Assembly: GCA_003819815.1 (NCBI GenBank)
Contig: RPQJ01000019.1
Span: 1 to 45,847 of the forward strand
Direction: 5' to 3'
From: Lysobacterales bacterium
Lineage (GTDB): Bacteria > Pseudomonadota > Gammaproteobacteria > Steroidobacterales > Steroidobacteraceae
DNA: 45,847 bases
Shown: positions 39,148 to 45,847 of the stretch, piece after piece
Position numbering within the stretch: position 1 is the first letter of the stretch
How the letters are laid out: every line of letters begins with the position of its first letter
Program-made: the position numbers and the translations under genes
Notes under the pieces: generated by a model
The model's database searches: none
What the model was told of the DNA's origin: nothing
What the model saw: the letters and a program-made list of their open reading frames with translations, nothing else

Positions 39148-40224
39148 TCAGGCTGCGGGCACGACGAACCGGTAGACGCCCCGGTCGTCCGCCTGCCGGA
39201 CGAGTTCGTGCCCCGCGAGCAGGTAGTTGAGGTGCGCCACGGCCTCGCCGATGGCGAGCAGACGGTGGAACCCGCGCGGTACGCGCCGAAAAAGCGTCGG
39301 CAGCAGCTCGAAGGCGGTGCGGGGCTCGGTGCATGCGCCCCGCAGCGCGTCGAGCTGCTCGTGGTGGTGCCCGGCAAGGCCGGCGAGCCGGCGGTGCAGC
39401 CCATGGAACGGGCGTCCGTGCGACGGCAGCACGAGCGTGCCCTGCGCGCAGCGGCCGAGGCGGTCGATGGACGCGAGGAATTCGCGCAGCGGGTCGGCCC
39501 CGGGGGCCGACGAGAGCACGCTCACGTTCGGCGAGATGCCGGGCAGCACCTGGTCGCCGCTCACGAGAATCTCGCGCGACGCGTCGTAGAGGCACAGGTG
39601 TCCGCCGCAGTGACCGCCCGTGCGGACGACCTGCCACGTGCCCCGCCCGGCGTCGAGCGTCTCGCCGTCGTCGACCGCGTGCGAGAGCGCGGGCAGCCCG
39701 CCGAACCACTCGCGGTGATCGCCGCGCACGAGCGACGATCCCGGGGACACGTCGACGCCGTGCGAGTGCAGGAACCCGCCGATGCGCTCGGACAACACGC
39801 CCGGATCGATTTCGAGGAAGTCTCCCGCAGAGCGGTGCGCGTCACGCGACATCCACACGCCGGCGCCGTGCCGCTCCGCGAGCCAGGGCGCGAGCCCCAT
39901 GTGGTCGGGGTGATCGTGCGTGACGAAGACGCGCCGCAGCGGGCGGCCGCCGAGCGCGTCCCGCTCGAGCTCGTACCACGTCTCGCGGCAGACGTCGTGA
40001 GCCATGCCGGTGTCGACGAGCGTCCAGCCGTCGCCGTCCTCGAGCAGCCAGAGGTTGATGTGGTTGAGTTCCATCGGCAGCGGGACGCGCAGCCAGTACA
40101 CGCCTTCCGCGATCGGCCGGGCGGCGCCCCCGGACGGCACTTCGATGGGCAGGTACCTGAGCTCGTGGGGCGAGGCCGGATAGCGCTCGCCCTCGCGCGT
40201 GATCGAGCCGGCGCGGTCGCTCAC
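39148..40224 (-). CDS. metallo-beta-lactamase-fold hydrolase
   Basis: This 358-residue protein has the MBL metal motif Thr-His-Asp-His-Pro-Asp-His-Met-Gly near 100, a second-site His in Gly-Gly-His-Cys-Gly-Gly-His, Ser-Gly-Asp-Gln-Val-Leu-Pro-Gly, and Pro-Ser-His-Gly-Arg-Pro-Phe, giving all the usual ligands. A helical C-terminal domain of about 90 residues follows, as in LACTB2-like and BVMO-associated MBL proteins. The substrate is unknown. The GTG start overlaps the lnt stop as GTGA, so it is translated with the envelope operon; leuS lies 81 bases upstream of its stop side. Confidence 0.87.
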   Translation of the reverse strand: MSDRAGSITREGERYPASPHELRYLPIEVPSGGAARPIAEGVYWLRVPLPMELNHINLWLLEDGDGWTLVDTGMAHDVCRETWYELERDALGGRPLRRVFVTHDHPDHMGLAPWLAERHGAGVWMSRDAHRSAGDFLEIDPGVLSERIGGFLHSHGVDVSPGSSLVRGDHREWFGGLPALSHAVDDGETLDAGRGTWQVVRTGGHCGGHLCLYDASREILVSGDQVLPGISPNVSVLSSAPGADPLREFLASIDRLGRCAQGTLVLPSHGRPFHGLHRRLAGLAGHHHEQLDALRGACTEPRTAFELLPTLFRRVPRGFHRLLAIGEAVAHLNYLLAGHELVRQADDRGVYRFVVPAA

Positions 40225-41738
40225 GGGGCGCCACCTTGCACCGCCGCGCGGAGATTCGGGACCAGCCCCGCTGCGAGGCCGAGGAACGCCAGGAACAGCA
40301 CCGGTAGGTTGCCGAGGCGCACGTAAGGCGTCTCGCCGACGCGCGGCTCGACCTCGCCCGCCAGCACGGCGGGCTCGAACTGCGGCAGGTGCCCGAGCAG
40401 CGAGCCGTCGTGCGCGATCAGCGCGGTGACCCCGTCGTTGGTCGCGCGGAGCATCGGCCGGCCCGTTTCGAGCGCGCGCATCCGGCTGATGTCGAGGTGC
40501 TGGTGCGGCGCCGTCGAGTCGCCGAACCACGCGTCGTTCGTCACGTTCACGAGCAAAGTCGACTCGCGCACGATCGGCAGCTGTTCCGCGGCGTAGGCGT
40601 CCTCGTAGCAGATCGTCGGCGCGAGGCGTTCGCCCGCCGCGACGAGCGGCGGCTGTATCTGCGGCCCGGCCTCGAAGTCGGAGTACGGCAGGTTCATGAG
40701 CCGCATCCACTCCCGCACCGCATCCGGCACCGGAAAGAACTCGCCGAAAGGGACGAGTCGCCGCTTGTAGTACCACTGCTCGCCCTCGGCAAAGGCCGCC
40801 ATCGCGTTGTAGTACGCGCCCGATCCGGCATCGCGCTTCAGGAGGCCTGCCACCAGGGTGGAGCCGCGCGCCTGCGCCGCCGCCCGTATGCCGTCGAGGA
40901 ACCCGCGGACGTCCTGCTCGAGGGCGGGCAGCGCGGCTTCGGGCCAGACGATGATGTCCCTGCCGTAGTGCGGCTCGGTGAGCCCCGCGTAGAGCGCGAG
41001 CGTGCGCTCGCGCTGGCCGGGCTCCCATTTCATCGACTGAGGGACTGCGCCCTGCACGAGCGCCACGGTGACGCTCGTGCCCGTGGGTTGCGTCCACTCC
41101 ACGCGCGCGAGCAGCACGCCGGCGGCGACGATGCCGACCGCCGCGGCGACCGCGACGATCCGGTCCCTGCGCGAACCGAGCAGCATCGTGACCAGCGCGC
41201 CCGCGAGCACGGCGACCGCGAGGCTCGTGCCGTAGACGCCCCCGGCCGGGGCATAACCCGCGAGCACCGTTTCGAGTTGCGTGTAGCCGAGCGCGAGCCA
41301 CGGAAATCCGCTCAGGAACCAGCCCCGGAACCACTCGACGAGCACCCAGCCGGCCGGCAGCAGCACGAGCCACCTGAGCACGCCCGAGGGCCTGCCCCAG
41401 CGCGCGACGACGTACCCGAGCACGGCCGTGTAGCTGCCCATGATCGCGACGAGGCCGACCATCAGGAAGAGCGCGATCCACACCGGCGCCTGTCCGACGA
41501 GGTGGATGCTGTGATACAGCCAGTACGTCCCCGCCAGGAACGTGCCCGCGGTGTACAGGAAGCCGCGCCGGGCGGCCGTGCGCGGCTCCGACCGGTGCCA
41601 CAGCAGGAACAGCACCGCCGGGCTCGCGATCGCGAGGGGCCAGAATCCGACGGGCGCGAAGGCGCCCGCGAGCGCGATGCCGGCGGCAAAGGCCACCCAG
41701 TGGCCGCGTCGGTCGAGGATCGCGAGGATCTTCTGCAT
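40221..41738 (-). CDS. lnt: apolipoprotein N-acyltransferase
   Basis: This 505-residue inner-membrane enzyme adds the third acyl chain to lipoproteins. Six or so membrane helices occupy the first 215 residues, then a nitrilase-fold periplasmic domain. The catalytic residues are visible: Glu in Trp-Pro-Glu-Ala-Ala-Leu-Pro, Lys in Tyr-Tyr-Lys-Arg-Arg-Leu-Val-Pro-Phe-Gly-Glu, and Cys in Thr-Ile-Cys-Tyr-Glu-Asp. The C-terminal helix is present. It follows corC, the standard neighbour, after 45 bases. LptE, also in this window, is one of its likely substrates. Confidence 0.96.
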   Translation of the reverse strand: MQKILAILDRRGHWVAFAAGIALAGAFAPVGFWPLAIASPAVLFLLWHRSEPRTAARRGFLYTAGTFLAGTYWLYHSIHLVGQAPVWIALFLMVGLVAIMGSYTAVLGYVVARWGRPSGVLRWLVLLPAGWVLVEWFRGWFLSGFPWLALGYTQLETVLAGYAPAGGVYGTSLAVAVLAGALVTMLLGSRRDRIVAVAAAVGIVAAGVLLARVEWTQPTGTSVTVALVQGAVPQSMKWEPGQRERTLALYAGLTEPHYGRDIIVWPEAALPALEQDVRGFLDGIRAAAQARGSTLVAGLLKRDAGSGAYYNAMAAFAEGEQWYYKRRLVPFGEFFPVPDAVREWMRLMNLPYSDFEAGPQIQPPLVAAGERLAPTICYEDAYAAEQLPIVRESTLLVNVTNDAWFGDSTAPHQHLDISRMRALETGRPMLRATNDGVTALIAHDGSLLGHLPQFEPAVLAGEVEPRVGETPYVRLGNLPVLFLAFLGLAAGLVPNLRAAVQGGAP

Positions 41739-41783
41739 CAGGGTCGCGCGGGTGCGGCGACGGCGCAGGCCGCCGCCGGCCGC

Positions 41784-42647
41784 TCAGCCAGGTCCGGGCA
41801 ACTGGACGTCGAGGTCGCGCGGCGTCGTGACGCGCAGCGTCTCGATGCGGCGCCGATCGGCTCTCAAAACCTTGAGCTCGAGCCCGCCGATCTCGATCGC
41901 CTCGCCGCGCCGCGGCATGCGGCCGAGTTCGTGCAGCACGAGGCCGCCGATCGTGTCGCACTCCTCGTCCGAATAGCGCGTGCCGAAAGTCGCGTTGAAG
42001 TCCTCGATCCGGGTGAGCGCAGGGACCGTATAGGTCCGGTCGCCCTCGCGGCGGATGCCCTCGCCTTCGTCGACGTCGTACTCGTCGCCGATCTCGCCCA
42101 CGATCTGCTCGAGCACGTCCTCGATCGTGAGGAGGCCCGAGACGCCGCCGTACTCGTCGACGACGATGGCCATGTGGTTGTGGCTGACGCGGAACTCCTT
42201 CAGCAGCACGTTGAGGCGCTTGCTCTCGGGGATGAACACCGCGGGCCGCAGGCACTCGCGGATGTCGAACTGCCCGGGCTGCTCCTCGGCGAAATAGCGC
42301 AGCAGGTCCTTCGCGAGCAGGATGCCGACGACTTCGTCGCGGTCCTCCCCGACCACGGGGAAGCGCGAGTGGCCCGACTCGGTCACGACCGGCAGGATCT
42401 TCTCGGGCGGGTCGTCGCGGTGCACGACGACCATCTGCGAGCGTGGCACCATGACGTCGCGCACCTGTATCTCGGAGACCTGCAGCACGCCCTCGAGCAT
42501 CCCGAGCACGTCGGCATCGATCAGCCCGCGCTCCCTCGCGTCGGCGAGCACGTCGGCGAGCTGCTCGAGGTCGCGCGGCTCGCCGGACAGCGAATCCGCG
42601 AGGCGTCGCAGCCAGCTCCCGCCTGCGCCGGGTCGGTCTTCAGCCAT
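41784..42647 (-). CDS. corC: CBS-domain transporter-associated protein CorC
   Basis: This 287-residue protein has two CBS domains (about 65-190, with Asp-Val-Met-Val-Pro-Arg and Val-Asp-Glu-Tyr-Gly-Gly-Val-Ser-Gly) and a C-terminal CorC/HlyC domain (about 205-285). It lacks the membrane DUF21 part, as does E. coli YbeX. The family is linked to magnesium/cobalt efflux and, in E. coli, to ribosome metabolism. The ATG at 42647 overlaps the ybeY stop by eight bases. The longer frame upstream is the antisense-like shadow of ybeY. Confidence 0.94.
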   Translation of the reverse strand: MAEDRPGAGGSWLRRLADSLSGEPRDLEQLADVLADARERGLIDADVLGMLEGVLQVSEIQVRDVMVPRSQMVVVHRDDPPEKILPVVTESGHSRFPVVGEDRDEVVGILLAKDLLRYFAEEQPGQFDIRECLRPAVFIPESKRLNVLLKEFRVSHNHMAIVVDEYGGVSGLLTIEDVLEQIVGEIGDEYDVDEGEGIRREGDRTYTVPALTRIEDFNATFGTRYSDEECDTIGGLVLHELGRMPRRGEAIEIGGLELKVLRADRRRIETLRVTTPRDLDVQLPGPG

Positions 42648-43161
42648 GATTCGCCGGTTCACGCGGTTGATACGGGTCCTGATACCCGAAACGACCCAGG
42701 ATTTCCACTTCGAGGCGCTCCATCTCGAGCGCGTCGCGCCGCGCCTCGTGGTCGTAGCCGTGCAGGTGCAGCACGCCGTGCACGACCATGTGCGCCCAGT
42801 GAGCGAGCCACGGCTTGCCCTGGGCACGCGCCTCGACGGCGACGACGCGGGCGCACACGACGAGGTCGCCCAGGGACGCGGCGTGCCGCCGTTCCTCGGG
42901 CGACGATGGGAACGAAAGCACGTTGGTCGGCGCGTCCTTGCCGCGGAATTCGCGGTTCAGGCGGCGGCTCGCCGCCGGCCCCACGATGCGCACGCAGAGC
43001 CTGGCCGACGCGCCCCGGGCAGGACTCGATCCACGCGCCGGCCGCCCAAGGGCGGCCCGATGCGCGGCCTCCGCCCAGCGCCGCACCGCCGCAGCGGACG
43101 GCACCCGGGGTCGACGCGCAGCGAACTGCGTCTCGACGGCGAGCTGGGAGGCAGGCCTCAT
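42640..43161 (-). CDS. ybeY: endoribonuclease YbeY
   Basis: This 173-residue single-strand RNase matures 16S rRNA 3' ends and takes part in ribosome quality control. The zinc motif [11 protein letters not shown] gives ligands His128, His132 and His138. Asn-Arg-Glu-Phe-Arg-Gly-Lys-Asp-x-Pro-Thr-Asn-Val-Leu-Ser-Phe near 69-84 is the second family block. Compared with E. coli (155) it has about 20 extra residues, Ala/Arg-rich, near the N terminus. ATG 43161 overlaps the ybeZ stop as ATGA. Confidence 0.95.
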   Translation of the reverse strand: MRPASQLAVETQFAARRPRVPSAAAVRRWAEAAHRAALGRPARGSSPARGASARLCVRIVGPAASRRLNREFRGKDAPTNVLSFPSSPEERRHAASLGDLVVCARVVAVEARAQGKPWLAHWAHMVVHGVLHLHGYDHEARRDALEMERLEVEILGRFGYQDPYQPREPANHG

Positions 43162-44150
43162 GGTCCCGGGTCCGATGCGACGCCGGGTTCGGGCGAGTCC
43201 CGTTCGTAGGCCTGCACGATGCGCTGCACGAGCGGGTGCCGCACGACGTCGCGCGCGTCGAAGAACGTGAACGCAACGCCGTCGACGCCGCGCAGGACCT
43301 CGATCGCGTGGCGCAGCCCGGAGCGCTGCTGGCGCGGCAGGTCGACCTGCGTGATGTCGCCCGTCACGACGGCCTTGGAGCCGAATCCGAGCCGCGTGAG
43401 GAACATCTTCATCTGCTCGACCGTCGTGTTCTGGGCCTCGTCGAGGATGATGAAGGAGTCGTTGAGCGACCGGCCGCGCATGAACGCGAGCGGCGCGACC
43501 TCGATGACCTGCCGCTCGACGTTGCGCGCGACGCGGTCGAACCCGAGCATCTCGTACAGCGCGTCGTACATCGGCCGCAGGTAGGGGTCGACCTTCTGCG
43601 CGAGGTCGCCGGGCAGGAAGCCGAGCCGCTCGCCCGCCTCGACCGCGGGCCTCACCAGCACGATGCGGCGCACGCTGCCCGACTGCAGGGCCTCGACCGC
43701 GCTCGCGACAGCGAGATAGGTCTTGCCGGTGCCGGCCGGGCCGATGCCGAACGTGAGGTCGCTGACGCGGATGCTGTCGAGATAGCGGCGCTGGTTCTCG
43801 CCACGGCCGCGGATGCCGCCGCGCTGGGTGTGCACGACCACCTCGCCACCGGAAGGCTCCGGGGCGCCCGGCTCGCGGAAGCCGAGTTCCTGTACGCACA
43901 GGTGCACGCGCTCCGGCGACATCGCCTCGCTGCCGGAGAGTTCGAACATCCGCGCGAGCTCGGCCTGCGCGCTGTCGACCACGCCCGGCGGGCCCGACAC
44001 CCGCAGCTGGTGGCCGCGCCGGCGCACCTCCACTCCGAGGCGCTCCTCGACGTGGCGCAGGTTCTGCTCCATCGGGCCCGCGAAATTGCCGAGCCGCGCG
44101 TTGTCCGCCGCCTCGAGCGAGAGTTCCCGGACCTCGACCTCGGGCGTCAC
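43158..44150 (-). CDS. ybeZ: PhoH-like ATPase YbeZ
   Basis: This 330-residue protein has Walker A Gly-Pro-Ala-Gly-Thr-Gly-Lys-Thr at 137-144 and Walker B Phe-Ile-Ile-Leu-Asp-Glu-Ala-Gln at 233-240. A KH-like N-terminal region (about 15-75) is typical of the group that works with YbeY on RNA. E. coli YbeZ is about 346 residues. The GTG start at 44150 overlaps the miaB stop as GTGA. The order miaB-ybeZ-ybeY-corC-lnt is conserved across gammaproteobacteria. Confidence 0.95.
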   Translation of the reverse strand: MTPEVEVRELSLEAADNARLGNFAGPMEQNLRHVEERLGVEVRRRGHQLRVSGPPGVVDSAQAELARMFELSGSEAMSPERVHLCVQELGFREPGAPEPSGGEVVVHTQRGGIRGRGENQRRYLDSIRVSDLTFGIGPAGTGKTYLAVASAVEALQSGSVRRIVLVRPAVEAGERLGFLPGDLAQKVDPYLRPMYDALYEMLGFDRVARNVERQVIEVAPLAFMRGRSLNDSFIILDEAQNTTVEQMKMFLTRLGFGSKAVVTGDITQVDLPRQQRSGLRHAIEVLRGVDGVAFTFFDARDVVRHPLVQRIVQAYERDSPEPGVASDPGP

Positions 44151-45484
44151 GCGATGCTCCGCTCGGGCTCCGCGAGCCGGCCGCGCAGCGAGTTCGGCAT
44201 CGCCTCGGTGACGACGACGTCGACGTAGCGGCCGACGAGGCCGGGCGATCCGTTGAAGTTCACCCAGCGATTGTTCTCGGTGCGGCCGGCGAGCTGGCGG
44301 GCGTCCCTCCTGGACGGACGCTCGACCAGGACGCGCTGCCGCGAGCCGACCATCGCGCGGCTGATCGCGAGCGCCTGCTCGTTGACGAGCGCCTGGAGCC
44401 GTTCGAGGCGTCCCTGCTTGACGTCGTGCGGGACGTCGTCCGGCAACGACGCCGCCGGCGTGCCGGGGCGACGGCTGTAGAGGAAACTGAAACTCTGGTC
44501 GAAGCCCACGTCGGCGATCAGCGCGAGCGTCGCCTCGAAGTCACGTTCGGTCTCGCCCGGGAACCCGACGATGAAGTCGGAGGACACGCTGATGCCGGGC
44601 CGCGCATCCCGCACCCGGCGAATCTTCTGCCGGTACTCGAGCGCCGTGTGACCGCGCTTCATGAGCGCGAGCACGCGGTCCGAGCCGCTCTGCACGGGGA
44701 GGTGCAGGTAGCTTGCGAGCCGCGGCACGTCGCGGTACGCCTCGACGAGGCTGTCGCGGAACTCGACGGGGTGCGAGGTCATGAAGCGTATGCGCTCGAC
44801 GCCCGGCACCGCGGCGACGTGGTAGATGAGCGCCGCGAGGTCGGCGTGACCGCCGCCCGTCGCGCCGCGATAGGCGTTGACGTTCTGCCCGAGCAGCGTC
44901 ACCTCGCTCACGCCCTGCAACGCGAGGCCGCGCACCTCGTCCATGACCTGCGCGAGCGGCCGGCTCACTTCCTCGCCGCGCGTATACGGCACGACGCAGA
45001 ACGTGCAGTACTTGCTGCAGCCCTCCATGACGGATACGAACGCCGTCGCACCCGCGGCGCGCGGCTCGGGCAGGCGGTCGAACTTCTCGATCTCCGGGAA
45101 GCTCACGTCGACGACGGCGCGTCCGTGGGATCGCAGCTGCTCGAGCATCGCCGGGAGCCGGTGCAGCGTCTGCGGACCGAACACGAGGTCGACGAAGGGC
45201 GCGCGGTCCGTGATACCCGCGCCTTCCTGGCTGGCGACGCAGCCGCCGACGCCGATCACGACGCCCGGCCGCGCCTGCTTGATGCGCCGCCACTGCCCGA
45301 GCAGCGAGAACACCTTTTCCTGCGCCTTCTCGCGCACGGAGCACGTGTTGAGCAGCAGGAGGTCGGCCCGTTCGGGATCGTCGGTAGGCTCGTAGCCGCC
45401 GGCGGCCCGGAGCACGTCCGCCATGCGGGCGGAGTCGTACTCGTTCATCTGGCAGCCGAAGGTCTTGACGTGGACTAGGGGCAT
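44147..45484 (-). CDS. miaB: tRNA methylthiotransferase MiaB
   Basis: This 445-residue radical-SAM enzyme turns i6A37 of tRNA into ms2i6A37. Cys11, Cys48 and Cys82 hold the auxiliary 4Fe-4S cluster in the N-terminal UPF0004 domain. Cys156-x3-Cys160-x2-Cys163 is the SAM cluster site. A TRAM domain occupies the last 65 residues. The ATG at 45484 has no clear ribosome site; TACGAT on the minus strand (45504-45499) could be a -10 with a leader of about 8 bases. It probably heads the miaB-ybeZ-ybeY-corC-lnt operon. Confidence 0.96.
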   Translation of the reverse strand: MPLVHVKTFGCQMNEYDSARMADVLRAAGGYEPTDDPERADLLLLNTCSVREKAQEKVFSLLGQWRRIKQARPGVVIGVGGCVASQEGAGITDRAPFVDLVFGPQTLHRLPAMLEQLRSHGRAVVDVSFPEIEKFDRLPEPRAAGATAFVSVMEGCSKYCTFCVVPYTRGEEVSRPLAQVMDEVRGLALQGVSEVTLLGQNVNAYRGATGGGHADLAALIYHVAAVPGVERIRFMTSHPVEFRDSLVEAYRDVPRLASYLHLPVQSGSDRVLALMKRGHTALEYRQKIRRVRDARPGISVSSDFIVGFPGETERDFEATLALIADVGFDQSFSFLYSRRPGTPAASLPDDVPHDVKQGRLERLQALVNEQALAISRAMVGSRQRVLVERPSRRDARQLAGRTENNRWVNFNGSPGLVGRYVDVVVTEAMPNSLRGRLAEPERSIA

Positions 45485-45577
45485 CGGTGGAGGGCGCTAT
45501 CGTAGCCGCTCCACCGGATTTTTGCCGCCCGGACCGTTGCCCGACCCGGCGCCCTGCGCCGCAGGCGGGCGCCGGCG

Positions 45578-45847
45578 TCACTCGCCCTGCGCTTGCGAGT
45601 AGCCCCGCACCCCGTCGAACTCGTAGAGATTCTCGGTCTTGACGACGTCGAGCCCTGCATCCGCGAGGCGGAGCAGCAGCGCGGCGATCGACTGCGGACT
45701 CGCCAGTCCCGCCGCCGTTTCGGGGAACCGGCAGCGCCAGTGGTCGGTGCGCAGGGTCTGGGAGTAGCCACCCGGATACACCTTGACGCCCCGGTTGGTG
45801 ACGAGCGCGAGCCGGAAATCCGGCCCGGCGACCGCTTCGAGCCGGGC
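45578..45847 (-). CDS. isocitrate dehydrogenase, C-terminal part (gene cut by window end)
   Basis: An open frame enters from the right edge and ends at 45578, giving the last 89 residues. The segments Thr-Asn-Arg-Gly-Val-Lys-Val-Tyr-Pro, Asp-His-Trp-Arg-Cys-Arg-Phe, and Val-Lys-Thr-Glu-Asn-Leu-Tyr-x-Phe-Asp-Gly resemble the extra C-terminal domain of the Thermus/Rickettsia-type NADP isocitrate dehydrogenase as I remember it. The start and catalytic core lie outside the window, so the call rests on this domain only. It is followed by 93 bases and then miaB on the same strand. Confidence 0.65.
   Translation of the reverse strand, partial: ARLEAVAGPDFRLALVTNRGVKVYPGGYSQTLRTDHWRCRFPETAAGLASPQSIAALLLRLADAGLDVVKTENLYEFDGVRGYSQAQGE

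Overview
The window is 45.8 kb of chromosomal DNA from a high-G+C gammaproteobacterium. The evidence is synteny: miaB-ybeZ-ybeY-corC-lnt, leuS-lptE, holA-nadD-rsfS-rlmH, pmbA opposite yjgA, rplM-rpsI, and a Crp of the Vfr/Clp kind. I cannot place it below class; the Xanthomonadales/Nevskiales/Steroidobacterales side of the class would fit. Genes are packed very tightly. No stretch without a gene exceeds about 200 bases. Many neighbours overlap by 4 bases, most often as GTGA.

Layout. 1-5.85 kb (+): folate salvage (fau), an EVE-domain protein, a 25-residue lysine-rich peptide gene, rpiA, then glcDEF (glycolate oxidase). 5.9-6.9 kb (-): rplM-rpsI followed 11 bases later by tRNA-Gln(CTG). 7.0-8.5 kb (+): coq7 and a crp-type regulator with an acidic tail. 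8.5-11.55 kb (-): cardiolipin synthase, a large inverted repeat, rpe and djlA. 11.65-16.1 kb: purC (+), a cytoplasmic-looking BtuF-fold protein (-), a YihY/BrkB membrane protein (+) and pmbA (-). 16.2-20.5 kb (+): yjgA/darP, purE, purK, a short GspF-like membrane protein and an ExeA-type ATPase fused to an FHA domain. 20.5-32.3 kb (-): a long run with holA, nadD, rsfS, rlmH, osmC-like, maf, rng, yhdP, a nitrilase-family amidase, tldD and a small membrane protein. 32.4-36.1 kb (+): a small exported Cys/His protein, a ZnuD-like TonB-dependent receptor and a proline iminopeptidase, sitting between lptE and holA. 36.0-45.5 kb (-): miaB, ybeZ, ybeY, corC, lnt, an MBL-fold hydrolase, leuS and lptE. 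The right edge cuts the 3' part of an isocitrate dehydrogenase gene (-).

How the genes work together. Most are core functions: translation and RNA maturation (rplM, rpsI, tRNA-Gln, leuS, rsfS, rlmH, ybeY, ybeZ, miaB, rng, yjgA), envelope biogenesis (lptE, lnt, corC, yhdP, cls), purine synthesis (purC, purE, purK) and pentose/glycolate metabolism (rpiA, rpe, glcDEF). TldD and PmbA/TldE, the two halves of one protease, are encoded about 5 kb apart. I found no clear novel defence, mobile or biosynthetic system. The best candidates for a second look are the GspF-like/ExeA-FHA pair, the 14-base repeat hairpin that supplies the rpe stop codon, the tRNA-Gln 3' end lying inside a terminator hairpin, the pip/lptE tail-to-tail overlap, and a recurrent TGCTA-type extended -10 element placed at start codons.
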